From an uncultured bacterium (lineage in GTDB: Bacteria; Bipolaricaulota; Bipolaricaulia; RBG-16-55-9; DRJF01): DNA of 46,523 nt. Below the pieces are notes generated by a model. That model was not told where the DNA came from, made no database searches, and saw only the letters and a list, made by a program, of their open reading frames with translations. Location of the stretch: positions 1 through 46,523 of the forward strand of contig CAJXGD010000015.1 in the NCBI GenBank assembly GCA_913053845.1, given 5' to 3'. Both the position numbers and the translations under genes were made by a program. The number at the start of each line of letters is the position of its first letter. The stretch's first letter is position 1. Positions 44,077-46,523 of this stretch are shown here, piece after piece.

Positions 44077-44472
44077 ATGCTGGGTCGGCCCACAGAACCA
44101 CAAGAACGTGCTCGGCGCTTTGCGCCCCTCGTCTTTGATGACCTGGAGTTGGGTTGTACGGTTCGTATTGACGCCCGCTTCTATCAGCGGCGCAAACGAG
44201 GTCAGAAATGGACCATTTACAAGATCGAGATCAACCTCAGCTATCGAGAGTTGACCGCCCCGCTGACAACCGGTTTTCAAGACGTCGTCCGTTATGACTG
44301 CAAGCATTATCCGATTGAGAAACATGAGTTCTGGAGGTCCGACAGGCCTCAGGACCTGAGTGAGCTCTTTCGGGGTCGGTCACTTGCCGAGATCTTCGAA
44401 CAGGCGTATCGAGATGTACGAACTAATTATGCCTGCTATATCAAGCGAATGCGCCGTGTTGCTCATCGTTAA
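44077..44472 (+). CDS. Putative toxin-like protein (DUF6516/DUF7718-like)
   Basis: A 131-residue protein: strands GCTVRIDARFYQRRKRGQKWTIYKIEINLSYREL, then VVRYDCKHYPIEKHEFWRSD, then a helix LAEIFEQAYRDVRTNY. The RYD...H...H/E-F-W pattern resembles small domains predicted to be toxins paired with winged-helix antitoxins. The next gene fits that partner. Identification is tentative. The message appears leaderless for this gene, while the second gene has a strong ribosome site. Confidence 0.5.
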   Translation: MLGRPTEPQERARRFAPLVFDDLELGCTVRIDARFYQRRKRGQKWTIYKIEINLSYRELTAPLTTGFQDVVRYDCKHYPIEKHEFWRSDRPQDLSELFRGRSLAEIFEQAYRDVRTNYACYIKRMRRVAHR

Positions 44473-44484
44473 GGAGGAACTGAG

Positions 44485-45069
44485 ATGGTGGTAAATGCCG
44501 CGAAAGACACCGAGGTAGAGCTATTGACCTCCCTGCAGGATCTGCGACGGAAGATGAAAACCCTACAGCAGGAGAGTGACATTGAAAAGGGTATTATCTG
44601 GAAGCACCTAGAAATGGCTACGGAGAGCTTGCAAGCTGCCGTGACTGAGCTATTGCGCACTGAGGGTCCTAGCTCGCTGATCGAGACTGGCCTCCAAGTT
44701 TGGGGAGAACAGGTAAGCAAGGCCTTGCGCGAGGCTGAAGTTGGGGAAGAGGCCATTGAAGTCAAAAGAACAGGGATAGCCTTGCTGGCTCCCCAGACGG
44801 CCTGTCGAGTGCTAACGCCCAAGCGCACCCAGCTTTTGGAGTTGCTGCGCCAGCAGCGGGTAAGCTCGGCGGCTCAGTTGGCCCAACTGACCGAGCGGTC
44901 TCCAGCGGCGATCTCGCGTGATCTGAAGGTCCTTTATAATTTAGGCTTCATCGACTATGAGCCGCGGGGCAAGCGCAAGGAACCGGTGTTGTTGACGGAA
45001 GGCATCCTGATCCTGCTGGGCACTTCTGCTCGCGGCAGGCCGGCAGGCAAGGGCGCCAGGCATGATTGA
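44485..45069 (+). CDS. Winged-helix DNA-binding protein, putative antitoxin/regulator
   Basis: A 194-residue protein. An N-terminal coiled-coil part (VELLTSLQDLRRKMKTLQQES) is followed by a C-terminal winged helix (KRTQLLELLRQQRVSSAAQLAQLTERSPAAISRDLKVLYNLGFIDYEPRGKRKEPVLLTEGI) of the ArsR/HVO_A0114-like kind. AAGGAGG precedes ATG 44485, 12 bases after the previous stop. It likely autoregulates the pair. Confidence 0.75.
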   Translation: MVVNAAKDTEVELLTSLQDLRRKMKTLQQESDIEKGIIWKHLEMATESLQAAVTELLRTEGPSSLIETGLQVWGEQVSKALREAEVGEEAIEVKRTGIALLAPQTACRVLTPKRTQLLELLRQQRVSSAAQLAQLTERSPAAISRDLKVLYNLGFIDYEPRGKRKEPVLLTEGILILLGTSARGRPAGKGARHD

Positions 45070-45110
45070 GTTGTAAGCAAGCTCCTCTTGAACGGTAGTA
45101 CACAGTTCGT

Positions 45111-46043
45111 CTATTTTTCGCCCGTCCATTTGGCATCTTCCAGCGACTGCTCATCCGGCAGGCTCTCGGTTTCAGACTGTGCCCTTCGCCTCCAGGGTGG
45201 CCAGGGCGCAGGATGAATATAGCGGTCCCAGAGGGTCTTGGCTTGGGGGGTCGGAGTTAGGGTCAAAGCTCCCAATATCAACAAACCTACGGAAAGGATG
45301 AAGACAAGATCTCCGAGGTACGGCCCTGATGTTGGATACTGCAGGATGGCTATTGTGAAATCGCGACTGAAGTGGAAACCGATGGCCCACCATAAAGCGC
45401 GCGTCCGTATCACAGTGAAACTCCACACGATTCCCCACAGAGCGTTAGACAGGACTGGATCTAGGCCGCCCTCCCCCCAATGCGCTATCCCAAATAGGCC
45501 TGAGGTGAAAAGAATGGCAGGGATAGTACCTATACCTTCCATAGTGGACTGCAAAAGATAACCGCGAAAGGAAAGCTCCTCCATTATGGCTATGCTGAGG
45601 AAATAAGGGAGTGCAAGAACAATGAGAAGCCACTCATGCGGCATCCGTAGAGGGTTGAAAGTCCAGAAGGGATGTCCGGTTTCCCAAGTGAAGATCAAAG
45701 CGGGCATCAAGGTTTGGAACAAGACTCCGAGCAATATGCCCCATGCCAATGCCTGCCACCAATGCGGATGAAAATTCAAACCCAAACTAGCAAAGGGGCG
45801 CCGATCGACATATCTAGTCATCAGCCAAGCGACAACTAATGTAATAATCAGCAAAATGATCATTGAGAGAGGGATGAAAAGAGACTGAATATGCGGAATC
45901 CGAGCGGCGGTTAACCGGAATCCCAAGAGGAGCCCTCCCAGGAGCCAGATGTCAAGGTTTGGATTGGCTAGTGAGAAGAGCAATATGCGCCAGCCAGAGC
46001 GCATACGCTGTGGACCAAAAAATACGTGTGAGATCCATTCCAT
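45111..46043 (-). CDS. CPBP-family intramembrane metalloprotease
   Basis: A 310-residue membrane protein with about seven or eight hydrophobic spans. It carries the Abi/CPBP motifs: EELSFRGYLL (EExxxR) and FGIAHWGEGG (FxxxH). The family includes CAAX-prenyl-type proteases and proteins giving bacteriocin self-immunity; the substrate here is unknown. CAGGAG precedes ATG 46043. Confidence 0.88.
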   Translation of the reverse strand: MEWISHVFFGPQRMRSGWRILLFSLANPNLDIWLLGGLLLGFRLTAARIPHIQSLFIPLSMIILLIITLVVAWLMTRYVDRRPFASLGLNFHPHWWQALAWGILLGVLFQTLMPALIFTWETGHPFWTFNPLRMPHEWLLIVLALPYFLSIAIMEELSFRGYLLQSTMEGIGTIPAILFTSGLFGIAHWGEGGLDPVLSNALWGIVWSFTVIRTRALWWAIGFHFSRDFTIAILQYPTSGPYLGDLVFILSVGLLILGALTLTPTPQAKTLWDRYIHPAPWPPWRRRAQSETESLPDEQSLEDAKWTGEK

Positions 46044-46523
46044 AGCCTGCTCCTGAGGAAACTAATCTTACCCATCTATCTAACCAAATTGTAACAAGGT
46101 TACAGCGCCAATCAAGTGAGGAGTCCCAATCCTATCCGGATAGGACCCCTCGCTTGAGGCGTAACTTTAGCCGTTAGTTAAGAAGTACACGCTCTGAGCA
46201 CCGTAGAACCGCAATTATGAGGATCGTTAGGTCCAGGCCACCCCGGTGCTGGTGTAGGCTTTACCTTTCCTCCATTTTCACCCATGCACCATTCTATCCG
46301 CTTTTAACCTTTTGCCCTGATGTAGATGGGACCAAGCGTGAGCTGCCGTGGGATTCCTATACAGATTTGTGACATCGGTACCATCAAACCTCCCTAGCTT
46401 GCCAGATCTTGCCTGCAAAGGGATTTGTAGAGAAGCAATCTGATGAACACGGACCGGATAGAGTCCCTTACGCCGGCCGCCGCGGATGACACGGAGTGCG
46501 ACAGGTGCCACTTTCCTGGGTAG
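46044..46523. other. Terminal stretch without a supported gene
   Basis: It holds the upstream region of the CPBP gene, an inverted repeat at 46113-46157, and a minus-strand frame (46511-46278) with RRKGLYPVRVHQIASLQ that has no clear homologue. The window ends before any further gene can be judged. Confidence 0.4.
46113..46157. repeat. Imperfect inverted repeat
   Basis: TCAAGTGAGG...CCTCGCTTGA outer arms enclose a perfect CCTATCCGGATAGG palindrome. It may be a terminator-like structure for a gene beyond the window or an operator upstream of the CPBP gene. Confidence 0.45.

Noticed and set aside
46278..46511. 77-codon minus-strand open frame as a gene
   Set aside because: No clear start signal or family; kept only as a possible remnant.

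Overview
This is a G+C-rich bacterial chromosome segment with housekeeping genes (holA, murJ, rplI, lysS, greA, glnS, three tRNAs), ABC uptake operons and a patchy accessory part. The phylum cannot be fixed from the window. An archaeal-type phosphoglycerate mutase (ApgM), a HerA-NurA pair, frequent GTG/TTG starts and several promoters placed 6-9 bases before a start codon (apparently leaderless mRNAs) suggest a deep-branching or thermophile-related lineage. Chloroflexota or Bipolaricaulota are guesses, not conclusions.

Layout. 1-580: decayed IS3 remnant. 600-2725: PLP trans-sulfuration enzyme overlapping holA. 2744-2956: internally deleted flavin-disulfide oxidoreductase remnant. 3018-5139 (minus): murJ and rplI. 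5269-9270: cyclic-di-GMP locus, with a PAS/GGDEF/GAF/HD-GYP enzyme transcribed leftwards and, divergently, a class I c-di-GMP riboswitch with its own promoter and terminator but no convincing gene. 9394-12281 (minus): thiolase-like protein lacking the nucleophilic Cys, DUF35 OB-fold partner and MeaB GTPase. 12303-14301 (minus): greA-lysS. 14580-15833: TnpB element inserted just before glnS. 17600-22941: TetR regulator with a perfect operator on its promoter, then a complete branched-chain amino-acid-type ABC transporter (livKHMGF). 22970-24795: toxin-antitoxin cluster (two HicBA pairs and one RelE-type pair) around tRNA-Phe and tRNA-Asp, with a duplicated promoter cassette; tRNA-Val follows. 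25267-29871 (minus): herA-nurA-DNA methyltransferase operon, a candidate defence or repair cassette, with herA frameshifted at a nine-base homopolymer. 30064-33906: M1 aminopeptidase with HEAT-like C-terminus, then apgM. 33995-39202 (minus): full ribose operon rbsR-K-D-A-C-B. 39371-42844: acetamidase/formamidase, a glycosyltransferase and a PlsC-like acyltransferase. 42891-43448: IS200-type tnpA element whose ends match the TnpB element. 44042-45069: putative toxin plus winged-helix partner from a leaderless promoter. 45111-46043: CPBP protease.

Most notable: the orphan c-di-GMP riboswitch transcript beside a c-di-GMP enzyme; the HerA-NurA-methyltransferase operon with its slippage tract; the matching ends of separate tnpA and tnpB elements; the Cys-less thiolase/DUF35 pair; and the shared leaderless promoter cassette of two toxin-antitoxin modules. 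Functions are inferred by reading motifs by eye; no database search was possible.
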